Shown: positions 11,190-24,181 of the stretch, piece by piece | Position numbering within the stretch: position 1 is the stretch's first letter | Layout: the number at the start of each line of letters is the position of its first letter | Origin: Patiria pectinifera | Taxonomy: Eukaryota > Echinodermata > Asteroidea > Valvatida > Asterinidae | Length of the DNA: 64,000 nt | Assembly (NCBI GenBank): GCA_029964075.1 | Contig: CM057148.1 | Coordinates: 30,063,916 to 30,127,915 of the forward strand | Reading direction: 5' to 3' | The notes under the pieces: model-generated | What the model was told of the DNA's origin: nothing | The model's database searches: none | What the model saw: the letters and a program-made list of their open reading frames with translations, nothing else | Position numbers and translations under genes: made by a program

Positions 11190-12300
11190 TTGTTTCTTTC
11201 CTTTTTGTCTTGACAAAAATTCTCCAGGTTTTTTTCTCCTAAACGTTTGTAGTTTGAACTTGAAACTTACAACATATATTAACCCTTGTGGTGCATATTA
11301 CTCTGACGTCATAATGACCTTCTCGGCTGTCCTATTACAAACGATTTTTGTGGAATAAAATAACCATCTCCTTTCAAATATTACTCTTGAACAAAATGAT
11401 CAATTACGTACCAACCTTATAATCAGATATATCGTTGATTGATAAAATTTTTTTTTGTCGTGTACGTGAACTGGCTTGACCTTTTCCTGCGGGTCTACCG
11501 GAAGGTCAAAGTTAGGTAAAATAAAAATGAAGACACTAGCCTGAAATCAAAACAAAGCAAAACTTCTCCCGAACGATTTGCGGGATGATCATAAAACATA
11601 GTGTGAACTATATTACGAAGATATTTTAAGATAATTTTTCGTCGCTGTGATATATTCAGTGTGTTACCTCCCGAGTGAAAGACACAAACATTTTCACACC
11701 TTGACTGGGCAGTGTCTAATGTAAAAGTTGTCTGCCCGACCACTTTACGTTTGTTACTAAACAAATGCGAACATCGAGGTGTTTCTTTCTTTCTTTCTTT
11801 CGCTACACAATAATTCTCCGCGGGTTTCCCCTAAACGGTTTATGGTATGAACTTGTAACTTTCAGCATAATCGACCCCATCCCCAATGGTGCATAATACT
11901 CTGGCGTCATGATGACGTCATCATGTGTCAAATGACAAGCGTTTGTTGTTGGAAAAAAAATGACGTTCATATGTTGCAATCAGATTGCAATTAGTAAACT
12001 TTTTTTTATGTCATGTACGTAAACTCGCTTGACCTTTATTTCCAGGTCTACAGGAATGTAGATTTAAAATACAGACAGAAACCTAAAAATTAAAACGAAA
12101 CAAATGTATCCAAACCTTTTACGGTACTACGATAAAATCTTGTATGAACTTGAACCTCCGCATGCAGATGTTACAAAAATTCTGCCGTCATCATGACGTC
12201 ATCAGGTATTGAATTACAAGCGTGCTTGTAATTCAAGACCTGATGACGTCATGATGACGGCAGAATTTTGCCATTGAATCGCTTAAGCGATTCAATGGCA
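11190..12300. repeat. Diverged tandem units of the TGACGTCA-rich repeat family
   Basis: Three diverged units begin near 11195, 11785 and 12105. Each has a 'CCTAAACG-TT' block, 'TGAACTTG-AACTT', 'GTGCATA-TACTCTG', a GACGTCATNATGACGTCA-like block, then 'CTTGACCTTT...GGTCTAC'. An 11-bp inverted pair (GTGGTCGGGCA and its complement) at 11138 and 11733 may mark element ends. It belongs with the superfamily at 17-18, 24-25, 33, 36 and 47-49 kb. Confidence 0.55.
12190..12300. repeat. Two adjacent perfect palindromes
   Basis: The first has arms of about 40 bp (AAAATTCTGCCGTCATCATG and onward) around GTGC and contains TGACGTCA in each arm. Directly after it comes a second perfect palindrome, CCATTGAATCGCTTAAGCGA and onward (about 12271-12298). 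The first is the end of the third repeat unit, duplicated in inverted orientation. Confidence 0.85.
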
Positions 12301-12411
12301 AAATTTGACAAAATAATTAGAGCTATATCTTTTGAAATAAATAGAGTGTGGTGTTCATTTTTCGTGCAGGTGTGGACAGTGCCTTGAACAACTGGTTCCG
12401 CTTGTCCTTTA

Positions 12412-12473
12412 GAAGCAGCCCTCATATGAATATGAATACATATCAGGTGGAAATGGAAACATTACGGTAAAGA
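12412..12473 (+). pseudogene. Discoidin pseudo-exon 4, 3' part only
   Basis: Encodes KQPSYEYEY plus a diverged tail, matching the 3' part of the intact exon at 51241-51421, and still ends at a GT (GTAAAG). The upstream two thirds of the exon are absent; similarity breaks at about 12410. The following intron is alignable with the intron at 51.4-51.7 kb. Confidence 0.7.
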
Positions 12474-12803
12474 ATCACAAACCTCCCTTTTCTTAATATA
12501 AAAAAAAAACAATATAAAGCAGGTTTAAAGAGCATTTTGATTTCTCCAAATTCAGCCAAAGTGTTGTTGAGTTATTATAACTACCAGTCTGTCAGAATTC
12601 TACAACACAAAATGAGAAACTGATTATTTATATCGTATCCGAATTTGTTGAACGTCATTGTAATGGAGTAACTCCAACGACCATACCCAAAACAGCCACA
12701 TCATTACAATTATTTAAGCTCGTCTTGGAGAAAATATCAAAATATATAAAAATAAAAGTCAAAATATAGGTGTTGGAAATACAAAAATTGATTGTCTTTA
12801 CAG

Positions 12804-12950
12804 GTGTTCATCGGTAACACTGATGTCGGCACCTCGGTCACTAACTTGTTTGATGAGAGTGTGGTGGCTACGGTTGTGCGGATTGAGCCTATTGATTGGG
12901 AAAACTGCATTGCTCTTCGATTGGAGTTGCTTGGGTGTCGCCATGAATAG
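12804..12950 (+). pseudogene. Discoidin last exon, paralogous copy
   Basis: After a TTTACAG acceptor this exon encodes 48 residues of the C-terminal part of an F5/8 type C domain (VFIGNTDVGT to LELLGC), then RHE and a TAG stop. It is open and shows the ancestral C-terminus, without the MITE insertion found in the copy at 51.7 kb. Because the upstream exons are broken or absent I treat it as part of a pseudogene; it could also be an exon of a gene I cannot assemble. Confidence 0.7.
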
Positions 12951-13011
12951 TTTCAGCTTTTTACATATGTAAAATTCGACGGAGCTGACATTTCGTTTAA
13001 TTAAATCATAA

Positions 13012-13724
13012 TATGTTTGTGACGGCAGTTGCGCCGTGTAATTTCTTGCCGCATGGTGGCGCTGTTCTACGCGCCGTACATATCTTCGTCTGATCACATT
13101 TTGTGAATTGTTAGTGAATTTCGACTCCAAACAATTGAGGTTCGCCCCCCAAAACTTGACCTAGGGACAGAGGTAATTTGATTGCTATATGTTTTATAGT
13201 TCATAGAATTATTGTGAGGTAATTTTGAGTCATTGAATAATGTTATTTGTAATGTTTTTGAGGATCAATAATCGCTTGATAGATCAGTTTATATGAATGT
13301 GTTTGTGTAGCGATATATCAACGACACAAGTACACTGCACCTCATGTAGTAATTTATGTTTTTTGTCCCTGGTGAATAATGGATTTAGATCTGGGTATAA
13401 CTCTGGGTTTTATAGTATGGTAAATCCTCTTCTTGTTTATTATAAGCCTGGAATTTATTTGGGGTTACATTTTTGGGAGCAACATGTCCAATTATCCCAC
13501 ATGTTATTTACATGTATTCCATATGTCCACTTTGCATGTACATGTACATGTAGATGCACTTTATACATGTGCTTATTATATCCCTTTGTGTTTATTATTT
13601 TCCAGTTTTTACGTAAATGATCTGAATCAAGAGAGAAGTGAATCAACTGAAATCAATCGAATAAATCAAACTTGGAACCTTTAAGCTTTAATTGACCACA
13701 AGAGAACTTTAATTTCCGATAACC
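13012..13724. other. ~710-bp insertion relative to the paralogous copy
   Basis: The paralogous downstream segments (12.95-14.0 kb and 52.24-52.74 kb) align up to TTTAATTAAATCAT and again from TTAATGAG-like sequence. This stretch is present only here. The ends TTTGTGACGGCAG and CCGCCACAATG are weakly inverted. The interior contains CATGTACATGTACATG runs and no recognised gene. Confidence 0.5.
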
Positions 13725-14002
13725 GCCACAATGTTTTTAAATAATGAGAAAACAATTTTGGAATTTTCAAATTGGTGATTGATGAATGTGTTCAGTGCGA
13801 TAGTTGGTAGAACATGTTCACCTCGTGGCTATATTTGTGAATTGTTTGTGGATAAAACTTTACCATGCCTTTTGAAGAGATACATAATAATTGAATATCA
13901 CCCCACGAACATATTACTTATTTTGGCCCATGCGTATAAACACTGTCCGTAGTTTTAAGACTTGCAGAACATCTGACCTTAAAGCCGGCCTCAAGTCGAC
14001 CT

Positions 14003-14132
14003 GGGCCGTATCAAGACTCCGACGCCTCATAGGTCCGAAATGTCGGACTTACGAGGCGTCGGACCTATGAGGCACATAAATTCTTAATTCCACCTCATAG
14101 GTCCGCCTCCTCATAAGTCCGTCGCCTAAAAA
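14003..14132. mobile_element. Phrase-repeat palindromic MITE, family A, copy 2
   Basis: Starts GGGCCGTATC and holds TCCGACGCCTCATAGGTCCG-type phrases in both directions. It sits at exactly the same paralogous position as the copy at 52741, so it was inserted before the two discoidin loci were duplicated. The right end has decayed. Confidence 0.7.
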
Positions 14133-16580
14133 AACATGTCCTAACTGGTAGACGGATCCCCCACCTCTGACTAATATAGCACGACCGACCACTACATTAG
14201 CTAAACAGCAATGCCATGTATTTTTTTTTTATGCAATCAGTAGACCTAATAAATGATGTTTGTGTCTCATTGCCCCCTTTTAGCTTTCGATTTGCGATTT
14301 TCATGGGTATTTTGGTGCTTTCGTGAATATCCCTATTGTGACGAAACAAGAATTATATAACCACAGCCGTATGTTTTGAATACCAGAGACCATGTTAGTC
14401 ACCCACAATTTGCATTTTGGGAATCCTTGTGTCTCATTGGTCACTTTTGGAGTTTATGCACTGTTGTATGGCAAAAGAAGTTGTACTAAGCCTATGGGGC
14501 TCAAAGTGTATAAAAGGCATGCCAGGGCTAGGATTGAGGAATTTGGTTGCCTGATTCTTCAATGATTACGAACAATTCCTAAGAGTCTGGATTATGATTA
14601 AATGACATGACAAATAATAATAAATTATATAGCCACTAACCGTATGGCCGATTATTTCTGACGCATTGTGTCCGACGGCCGATCGAGGATTGTGTTCAAT
14701 TTGCACGTAGGTCTACTTTGCTGATAATTTGGAAGACAAATCTTATCTTTACGTCGTATTGTAAAAATGCGGCCGTATTTTATTAGAAACACTCACTTTT
14801 AAAAGTAAGTTGGATACCAGGAATCTGATATATCATGACCCAATTTTGTGCGGTAAACTCTGTAACTTTGTAAACATAATATGTTGGCGTCCTATGAAAT
14901 CTGATTTATTTCATCCTCAATTTGGAGCTCTAATTACTCTCACAAGTGACATTTGAATGTACTTATTATGTTTTGCACACTCAATTGCCACACTTAGTGC
15001 AATTACAACACTTATCGAAATGAGGACCCTGTAATTGTTCAAAAGGGCGGTCGGTAAAAGTTAAAAAAAAAAACAAAACAGTAAAGCATTACTCGAATGA
15101 GGGCGCCCTGTCCCTCGGGGCGTGCCGAGGACTGCTTTGACCAGATGCAAGCTTTTTCTTCACCACAAAGTCGGTCCTACATGGATGATTGCCGCGTATG
15201 GCGCAATACATGTACATGCAATAATATAATAAATATAACAACTCAGTGGAAGACGTCACTGATGAAGTCTTGTGGATACTACATGAACTGTCATTGTTTT
15301 TGTTTTTTAATTAATTAGTTGTTTAATTTCGTTCCCTTCAATATTTTTACAGCAATCTAGGGCATTTTTCTTTTTGTAGTTTGGAAATGTGGTTTTGAGA
15401 ATTTTGTTTCTCAAAGGAAAATAAGTGTCGATGAATGTAATATCGCTTCAATTGTGCATATTAGTGTTAAAGATCTGGAAATTTTTCGTTTAAATGGAAG
15501 GGCACAATTTTGAAAGTGAGATACCTAAAATAAGAGATCAGCTTGGAAGATAAGAAAGGAATAGTAAAAAAGATCACGTATTGTAAGGTTGTGCGTTTAC
15601 ATCTGTTTCATGGATGTGATCTTATATAAGGAGTGTGGTTACGTAGTATACAGAGGTCAGGGGAAAACTGAAGTGGCGAAAATGTGTAGGTACATGTTGA
15701 CCTTTGGGCTATTTTTGCCCTGCTGGTAGCTACTTCGGGGCAACCTTATGACCCAAAATTAACGTGGACAGTCCCATTAAAAATATTAAAGCCACTGACG
15801 ACTTTGGGTATTCCGAATATTGATAATTCAACGCAATCCGCACAATTTCATTAAATCGGCTTTTTAATCCTTGCCAATAAGATCAAGAGTTAATATACAA
15901 ATCATCCACTATCAATGTCATTATCATCAACATCTACATTATCGTCGCTGTCTCATTATACCGGTTTGATATTTAATTAAAAAATAAATCCAGCGATTTA
16001 CAAAAGTTCTGTATACGGTTTAACAGAAAAGCCGATACAAATGAACCGTTTACGCTGGCAAAGGAAAATCAAAGGAAAAACAAATAATTAGAAAATTTAA
16101 ACCACAAAAACGGCCTAACTTTTTCTTTGCATACTTCTTACTGTAAAATCAAATTTAATGTAAATCATAACTGTGGTTTTATGTATGACCCGTCTCCTTT
16201 TATCTTTTGATATCATTTTCATTAATGAAAAGCACTGATTAAGCCACATTTGCCCTGCAGTGCCCAGAAAATGTATTTGTGTATAGACGTTTACAAGAAA
16301 TATTGATAACAATTAGGGCGATGATGCTGTTGATGACGATGAAGTAAACAAAGAATCTCGTCAACTACAGTAAGTATTACAAGACTTAAATAAATGTTAA
16401 CTACATAATAAGTTTTAACTACATAACAAGAACTACATGATAATCATGTAAATAACAAGAGTTTGAAGTATTAATATGAAACTTAAAAACGTGAAAACAC
16501 TTTAATATCAAAATGGGAACAGTGATGGAATCGTTCATTTGATGATAAAAGCAGGCAATGTTTTGAGTCAGCGTATGTTT
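14133..16580. other. Intergenic, no gene recognised
   Basis: About 2.4 kb of AT-rich DNA with short random ORFs. No transposon family was recognised. Confidence 0.45.
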
Positions 16581-16589
16581 TGAGGAAGA

Positions 16590-16730
16590 TATTTGGCTAT
16601 ATGGCCATTGCAGATTTGTCCTTTGAAAGCAATTGCAGCCATTTTGAAAAGAAAGAAATTACTTTTCTACCTACAGTTTTTCAAAATTACAAATCTGCGA
16701 TGGCCCCATATATCTGCAGTTACAATCCAA
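16590..16730. repeat. Small hairpin-type repeat next to the gap
   Basis: TATGGCCATTGCAGATTTG at the left and CAAATCTGCGATGGCCCCATA at the right are inverted copies about 80 bp apart, resembling a short MITE. The right flank runs into the Ns. Confidence 0.5.
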
Positions 16731-17230
16731 NNNNNNNNNNNNNNNNNNNNNNNNNNNNNNNNNNNNNNNNNNNNNNNNNNNNNNNNNNNNNNNNNNNNNN
16801 NNNNNNNNNNNNNNNNNNNNNNNNNNNNNNNNNNNNNNNNNNNNNNNNNNNNNNNNNNNNNNNNNNNNNNNNNNNNNNNNNNNNNNNNNNNNNNNNNNNN
16901 NNNNNNNNNNNNNNNNNNNNNNNNNNNNNNNNNNNNNNNNNNNNNNNNNNNNNNNNNNNNNNNNNNNNNNNNNNNNNNNNNNNNNNNNNNNNNNNNNNNN
17001 NNNNNNNNNNNNNNNNNNNNNNNNNNNNNNNNNNNNNNNNNNNNNNNNNNNNNNNNNNNNNNNNNNNNNNNNNNNNNNNNNNNNNNNNNNNNNNNNNNNN
17101 NNNNNNNNNNNNNNNNNNNNNNNNNNNNNNNNNNNNNNNNNNNNNNNNNNNNNNNNNNNNNNNNNNNNNNNNNNNNNNNNNNNNNNNNNNNNNNNNNNNN
17201 NNNNNNNNNNNNNNNNNNNNNNNNNNNNNN
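16731..17230. other. Assembly gap (500 N)
   Basis: Exactly 500 unknown bases, a conventional scaffold gap size. Every reading frame through it is an artefact. The left end of duplication copy A is hidden here. Confidence 0.99.
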
Positions 17231-18349
17231 CGCATGTTCTCAAATTATCATTTTTTCGATGGAAGATGGAGGACATGTATCCACTCCATCCCAATTGACA
17301 TCCCTGCAGACGCACATTAAAAAAAAAAATTAATACCAAATATGACCTCTCTTTCTTTTCTTTTCTTTTTTTCCCTTTTCTTTCCTTTCCTCTCCTTTTT
17401 TTTCCAAAGTGACGTCATAATGATGTAAGCGGTTGATTTCTTTACGATTTTTTAAATGAATTTTTAAATATATTTCTTAAATATATATACATATATTAAC
17501 AAAAATTGCGGAAAGCCTATGCTCTGTTCATCGAATAGACATAGTTCTAGTTTCTTCTTTGTCCAACCCTCAAATCCCATAGACTTTGTACACGTTTGTT
17601 TACCGCGGCATTTTGGACCTTAAACTCGTATTCTTATGAAACCTAAACTATGTTAAGACCCCATGGTGTGTTTGTGTTCCGAAGAGTGACGTAATCTTAA
17701 ATTTGCAAACTTTAAGACCAATATTTAAAAAGTCGTAAGTACAATTGGGTTGAACGTGGTATGTAGCTACCTACCGGGATGTGTTATCGGTAACAAATTG
17801 GGTGACGTCATTATGCCGTCATCATGTATCAAATTACAAGAAATTAAACATTTCGAGATTTAATCTTTAAAAATCAATATACAATCAACCGAGAGAGACC
17901 TGAACTTGACTTGACTTGGTTCTCGAGCTTTCTGGTAATGCCGTCACGATGATGTAATCAAGTATCAGATTACAAGCAACAAAACGTTTGTAGATTTAAT
18001 CTTTGAAAATCATAATAAACTCAACTGTGAGAAATCTGAGTTTGCTTTTTATGTCTTCATTATTGATTTTTCGTGCAAAATCACGGGGCCTTTCATTCCT
18101 GTCGAAACCGGAAATGCCCTGAATTTGAAATTGGAAAAAGATGTGAACTTGCTTTTAACGATGTTAGTCTGCGGCAAGCGAATTTCTTTCCCGTAGGTAG
18201 GTTGCTCCAAAGTCATGAATAAGTCGATTCGATTTTTTCAATCGGGCCAGTATGTTTATTCATGAGAACAGAACAATGATATCAAGAGCATTGTTGTTAT
18301 TTAGTCAACCAGTTACATAAAATCATGTTAATCAACGGTTGTCGTCGAG

Positions 18350-18510
18350 CTACCAATAAGTAGCCTAGTGGATAGCGAGATGAGCTATGGATACAAAGAT
18401 CCCTGGTTCGAATCCACGTCGTCGCTGCTCAGTTACATCAAAGTGTCTTGCGACGATGTTAAGGAAAACTGAATAATTATGCATGACATTTGAGAAACCC
18501 AGCCACGGAA
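18350..18510 (+). repeat. tRNA-derived SINE (in copy A)
   Basis: TAGCCTAGTGGATAGCGAG resembles an RNA polymerase III box A, and GGTTCGAATCC is a perfect box B about 45 bp downstream. A non-tRNA tail follows (GTGTCTTGCGACGATGTTAA). The same unit occurs at 24.7 kb with box B changed to GGTTTGAATCC. Confidence 0.7.
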
Positions 18511-20675
18511 AAAAAAATCGCCTGCGGCAAGGTTGGGCTTTTCTAAAATTTGACCAGTGACGTTATGGTTTATTCGAGCGCCCTCCAGCGGCAGGTAAGA
18601 AAATTTCAATAATGATTTCCCAGTTGATTATTGTGGCAAAGTTTGCGGTTATCGCTTTAAAATATGATGACATTTATGCGGACAACACCTTTGTGCGAAA
18701 TCTGCTCGCTGAAACCGTATTTGCCTTTTTGGACAAATTTGTTCATATTATGAACTTAATTCAACATAAATGAGACTTTTATGATACACAAGGGCTGGTT
18801 AGATCGTCATAAAATTTAGAGGGAAGAAGATATTGTATTTAATATGCATAATCCGAAGTTACGTCATAATGACATAATCGGATGATTTCTTTGCGACTTT
18901 TTATGAATTTTCAAATATATTTCTGAAAGTAAAAAAAAATTGCGGAATAGCCTGTTCTATAAATCGAACAGTCATTGTTGTAGTTTGTTTAGTTTTTCCT
19001 TTTTTTCCGGGGCTGGGGCTGGGATGGGGGTTGCCCTATCTTGGCGACGCCGATGTGTGAGAGTGCTCCTGACACCCTACATGGAAATAAAAACAAAATC
19101 GGTTACAAATTTATAAGAAGAGATGAGAAATCGAATAAGATGGAATTTGTTCATAGTTCAATTTAAAGGTATATCGTGAATACAGAAATGCGCATGAAAC
19201 AATGCAGGCCCCGAAGCATCTTCTTTTTTTTGGGGGGGGGGGGTAATATAGATTACCGCCAAACAAGGTGAACATGTAAACATTCAAAGCAGGGTTTCCA
19301 TTAAAACAAAATATTGTTCGTGCTCTTTATCCCATCAGCCAGACAGAAGTCCTAGCAACATGATAATTAGAGACCTGGAATTACCTGCTACTAATCCAGT
19401 AATAATAGGGATTCCACCAACGAAACAAATTAAATTTCACTACCATTCATCACAGAGATGCAAGACAATGCGAAGGACCAAGAATGTCGACAGTGTGGCT
19501 TACGTTGATGATCATTACCGCGATGAACAGTAATTTGGTGGAACCTTGAGTGAGAAGACAACAATCTATCTTGTTATAATTGAAGTTTGATTACATGGTC
19601 CACAATTTTTTTACAACAGGGGAAGTGGTCTGTGCATTCTACGGGAGAGTTGTCCATGGAGTTTGATAGAACAAATGGGTTGAATTTTAATGGTGTTTCG
19701 TACAACAAATGTAGGAGCATTTGTTGTTCAACACATTTGAGGTGTTTCCCCCTCTTATTCTAATCTATATTTAGAAAGGACTCTAGTTCTCATGATGCAA
19801 ATAACACAGGGGAATGCAACTTGAAGAAGTGGAGGTCTGTGGCGCTTTGTACACAAATTGGGGACAGTGTTGCACGGTGTTTCGTAAACCTATGGGTTGC
19901 ATTCCAGGGTATTTAGGTACCCCCAAGGTGGAAGTGGACCATGCTGTTTTGTACACACAGAAAGTGTATTATGATCCATGAGGTTTTGCACACAACAAAA
20001 AAATTATGGTGGTGATCATTGTTCTGTTTTACATCAATGTAGTAGGTAACGTTGCGTTACAGTAGTAATGGGTAGTGTTCCAAGGTGTATGGATGGGGAC
20101 GTGGTCCATGATATTATATATAACCGTATTGGATACAGCTACTGGGATAATGATCAATGGTGATTTAAACAGAGAGTTGTATTGGGGAAGTTGTCCATGC
20201 TTAATGATCGTTACTGCCAAAGAGCCGAGCGTGCCTTTGCCCTTGACTCGAGGGCGTACACAATTCAGAAGTTGCCAATACTGGGGAGCACATGGTACAA
20301 GAACAGTCATCCATTTCAATGCCGATCGGACACAGATTTCTGGAGCTGTAACGGGGGTACATGACAAATTGTCAACGTGAATAACATGCTTAACGTGACA
20401 TTAAATCAATAAATAAAATGTTGTTTTGCGGGATGGGCGTGTCCATATTCAGTGGAACGTCTAATCGAAAACAATTAGTGTGCGCTTTTGGGTAAAAGCA
20501 GGACAATTGACATGTGTGGTAACAACAGTATACAAATCAGTTTCAGAGGTGGACCCACCTTGAAACTTGCCGAATGTGGGGGTTAGGTCTTAGACAAATT
20601 GTACACCTAATAACTAATTCCATTTTTGTTTCCTTGTAAAAAATATATATCACTTTGTCATGTATTTAGCATTAT

Positions 20676-20930
20676 AAGTATTCCGCTGTATGATATAATA
20701 GGGCGACACGCCTTATTAGGGCGACATATAACTTCGCCCATTTGTGGTTACGACCCTGAGGACGAGGACTTTTACAGTCACAAACCATCTAGATCGATTC
20801 CTCGTGGTCCAATTAGTAAAACTACCGAAGTTCGTGGAAAAAGGATAAGGTAAACCTTGGTTAGGTGACTGTTTAGAGGTGTGCACAAAAGTCTATGGGA
20901 AAGTCGCCGTATTGCAGCAAAAAGAGTAAT
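20676..20930. other. ~255-bp insertion unique to duplication copy A
   Basis: Copy B reads straight through from TAGCATTAT to TATTAATTGT near 27.13 kb; copy A has about 255 bp inserted there. The insert contains an ORF part ending PEDEDFYSHKPSRS plus a basic tail. That stretch looks less random than its neighbours, but I do not recognise it. TAAT/ATTAT repeats flank the insert, so no exact target duplication can be set. Confidence 0.55.
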
Positions 20931-20934
20931 TATT

Positions 20935-21320
20935 ATTAATTGTATTATAATAATACCGGAGTCTTATATAGCGCACGTATCTACCAACAATTAGGTAGAC
21001 AAGGCGCTGGAAATTATGTCTATTATTAAAGAAAGGTAAATAAAGTTTATGAGAAATATGAGACACATAATGTAGCACCTTATAATGGTTTACAAGGTGC
21101 TGCGGCGCATATTGCGATAAGTGTTACTGGGTTCTTTAACGTGCACAACACAACACAACGCACGGGACCTACGGCTTTACGTCCCATCTGAAGGACGAAG
21201 CAATAATGGTAAAGTGCTCAAGAGCACAAGCACCATGTTCCCATGGTCAGGATTCGAATCAATGTACCACCGCACACGAGTCGAACACGGTTACCATTGG
21301 ACCGCAGCACCCCAATTATA
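20935..21320 (-). repeat. tRNA-derived SINE with long conserved tail (copy A)
   Basis: On the minus strand it begins GGGGTGCTGCGGTCCAATGG, with box B GATTCGAATCC. The central block is GATGGGACGTAAA-CCGTAGG, TCCCGTG and GTTAAAGAACCC. The tail is GCGCTATATAAGACTCCGG followed by TTATTAT repeats. From memory, the centre resembles a SINE core domain shared by many invertebrates; a database match would be needed to name it. Confidence 0.75.
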
Positions 21321-21325
21321 AGTTT

Positions 21326-22274
21326 TATAAATGCGATTTTTAAACATATAAGGGAAGGTACAATAGCCATGAAACTTGATGAGTGGTTACATAATAAATT
21401 AGTATGAAAGAGACGAATTGACGTTGTGATGACGCATTTCGCATATTATTATGAATACTTTTAAGCTTTTATAGAACACCATACACATGTCATGGATGCT
21501 ATAGCCTTCACATACATAATTTGCAATTACACAGTATACCCATAAAGAGGTGATGTGCTAGGGCAAATCAACTTCAATTGCTTTAATGTATAAATACTAG
21601 TAATGATAGCCCAAGATGATAAGAGCTGAAATGCCTCGCCTATTCTTGCTCTGCGGACAAGCTATCTGACATAGAACCTGTTTCGCAGTCACAATGTAAT
21701 ATTGTTTTATTTTATTCTATTTGTAAGTGTATGTATCTAACGAAACATGGTAAAATCAGCATTATTTTGTAACAGTTTTCAAATATTCGTATACACTTGT
21801 GCAAAGGACTTCCAAAATATGAGGTATCATCATGCCATCGTCGAATTATGACTTTTTCAAAAATCATTTAAGGCATAATCTGATTGCAATGATTTATATT
21901 TGATACTAAATACATAAATCAAGACGACATCATCAGTTGATTTTTTTGTTTTCCCCAATGTTCAACTTTGGTTTGATGTGTTGATTTGCACAGAAACATC
22001 TACATGACAAAAATACTATATTCTTAGTGATTTAAATGCATTTACTTGTAACCAACCGAAACAGCCCGGTGTTCTGTTCAATAACAGACAATTGTTCTTT
22101 TGTTTGAATTTCTGTTTTATAGTTTTCCATTTCTCATATTCCTTGGTTTCATCTTGATTATGCATTGCATGTATTGGTACCTCTAATTCTCCGTTGTTAT
22201 ACAAAACACCATGGAAGACGTGCGCAGACTAATAAGACAAGACAGATTGTTGCATAATGCTAGAATATTCCCCG
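21326..22274. other. Unique spacer between duplication copies, no gene recognised
   Basis: AT-rich, not shared with the flank of copy B. Nothing recognised. Confidence 0.4.
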
Positions 22275-22282
22275 ACTGTCAT

Positions 22283-22598
22283 CAAGGGCGGATCCAGAAC
22301 ACAATTTGGGGGGGGGGGGCCAAAAAAAATTTGGTTCCCCCAAAAAGTGGGTCAAAAAAATTACGGCGTGGGGTTCGGGGCCCGCTTAAGGGCCCCGAAA
22401 ACATTTTGGATTCTAGATGCTCTGTGGTGCGATCTGAGGCAATTTCTGACCACTTTAACCAATGTTTTTTTGAGGAAAAGATGGTGGTGTACTCATTGCC
22501 TGCCTTTATTGCGATGTCACATAAAAAAAAAAAAAAATTGGTTTCGTTTTTTTGGGGGGCCATGGCCCCCTTTGGCCCCCCCCCCGGATCCGCCCTTG
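22283..22598. mobile_element. hAT-type MITE (316 bp)
   Basis: The termini are perfect inverted repeats CAAGGGCGGATCC and GGATCCGCCCTTG, flanked by a perfect 8-bp target duplication ACTGTCAT (22275-22282 and 22599-22606). G-rich and C-rich tracts lie just inside the ends. There is no transposase. The 8-bp duplication and CA...TG ends are typical of hAT non-autonomous elements. Confidence 0.92.
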
Positions 22599-22606
22599 AC
22601 TGTCAT

Positions 22607-23202
22607 CACGGTAATGATGATTAACGTAAGCCACCCCATCAATATTCGTGTTCTAGACAATGTCTGGCGCCTCTGTAGTTACTGGTTATGGTATTTACTT
22701 TCTAAGGAATGACAACCCTATAATTACTGAATTAGTAGGTATATCATGGCAAGTAACAGGCGCGTAGCAAGGTCATTTTGATAGGGGTAGACGTGCCAAA
22801 GACACCTTTTGAAGTTGTTCCTCTCCCTTTTGCTTACACCGTTCCTTTGTTGGTATTATTGCAACTCAAATTCGCGTTTAGCATCACGTATCAAATAGGC
22901 CGAATTATTTAAGGTAATGAAGATAAATAAGCTGACTTGGCTTGACTAGTTTGAACATGGTAGTTGATGTGATTCAGACTTCGTTTGTGCGTATGTACGT
23001 CTGTACTTAAATTCCACGGCAAATGAAAGACCATTGACCAAGTTACCTGGCAATCGCTAAAGATTACACACGAGTATATGGGAAAGGCTGCAGCTACTTC
23101 CCATACCATAGACCACTCTAGACAACTAATTCGGACTACGCCATACTTTGTTAACGCTGCCAGGATCCCCCCCCCCCCCAAAAAAAAATCATTGTATGTT
23201 GT
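22607..23202. other. Spacer before duplication copy B
   Basis: Contains CAGGCGCGTAGC near 22760, which resembles a hAT terminus without a partner. Otherwise nothing recognised. Confidence 0.35.
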
Positions 23203-23415
23203 ATCGCATGTTCTCAAATTATCATTGTTTCGATGGTAGATGGGGGACATGTATCCACTCCATCCCAATTGACACACCTGCAGACGCAAATTTTTTTAAA
23301 TTAATACCAAATATGACCTTTCTTTCTTTTCTTTTCTTTCCTTTTCTTTCCTTTCCTCTCCTTTTCTTTGCCGAAATGACGTCATAATGATGTAAGCGGT
23401 TGATTTCTTCACGAT

Positions 23416-24181
<766 letters not shown>

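Larger units (their letters stand above)
17231..21325. repeat. Segmental duplication, copy A (~4.1 kb)
   Basis: Alignable by eye with 23203-27515 in the same orientation, from CGCATGTTCTCAAATTATCA just after the gap to the end of a SINE at CACCCCAATTATAAGTTTT. The order is: TGACGTCA-rich repeats, a tRNA-like SINE, a G-rich stretch, a phrase-rich non-coding block (19.6-20.4 kb), and a second SINE. Differences are point changes plus several indels. The short ORFs at 20.0-20.4 kb recur in copy B only because the DNA is duplicated. Confidence 0.85.

Noticed and set aside
16580-17339. Long open frames across the N gap
   Set aside because: They exist only because unknown bases contain no stops.
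18361-18431. Functional tRNA gene with perfect box B
   Set aside because: No acceptor stem pairing, followed by a SINE tail, and repeated in the duplicated segment.
20029-20380. Conserved 101-112 codon ORFs shared with 26.5-26.8 kb
   Set aside because: They are shared because the DNA is duplicated; frames overlap on both strands, and the sequence is rich in repeated phrases with no domain.
22211-22712. Two 137-151 codon ORFs
   Set aside because: They run through the hAT MITE and its homopolymer tracts.
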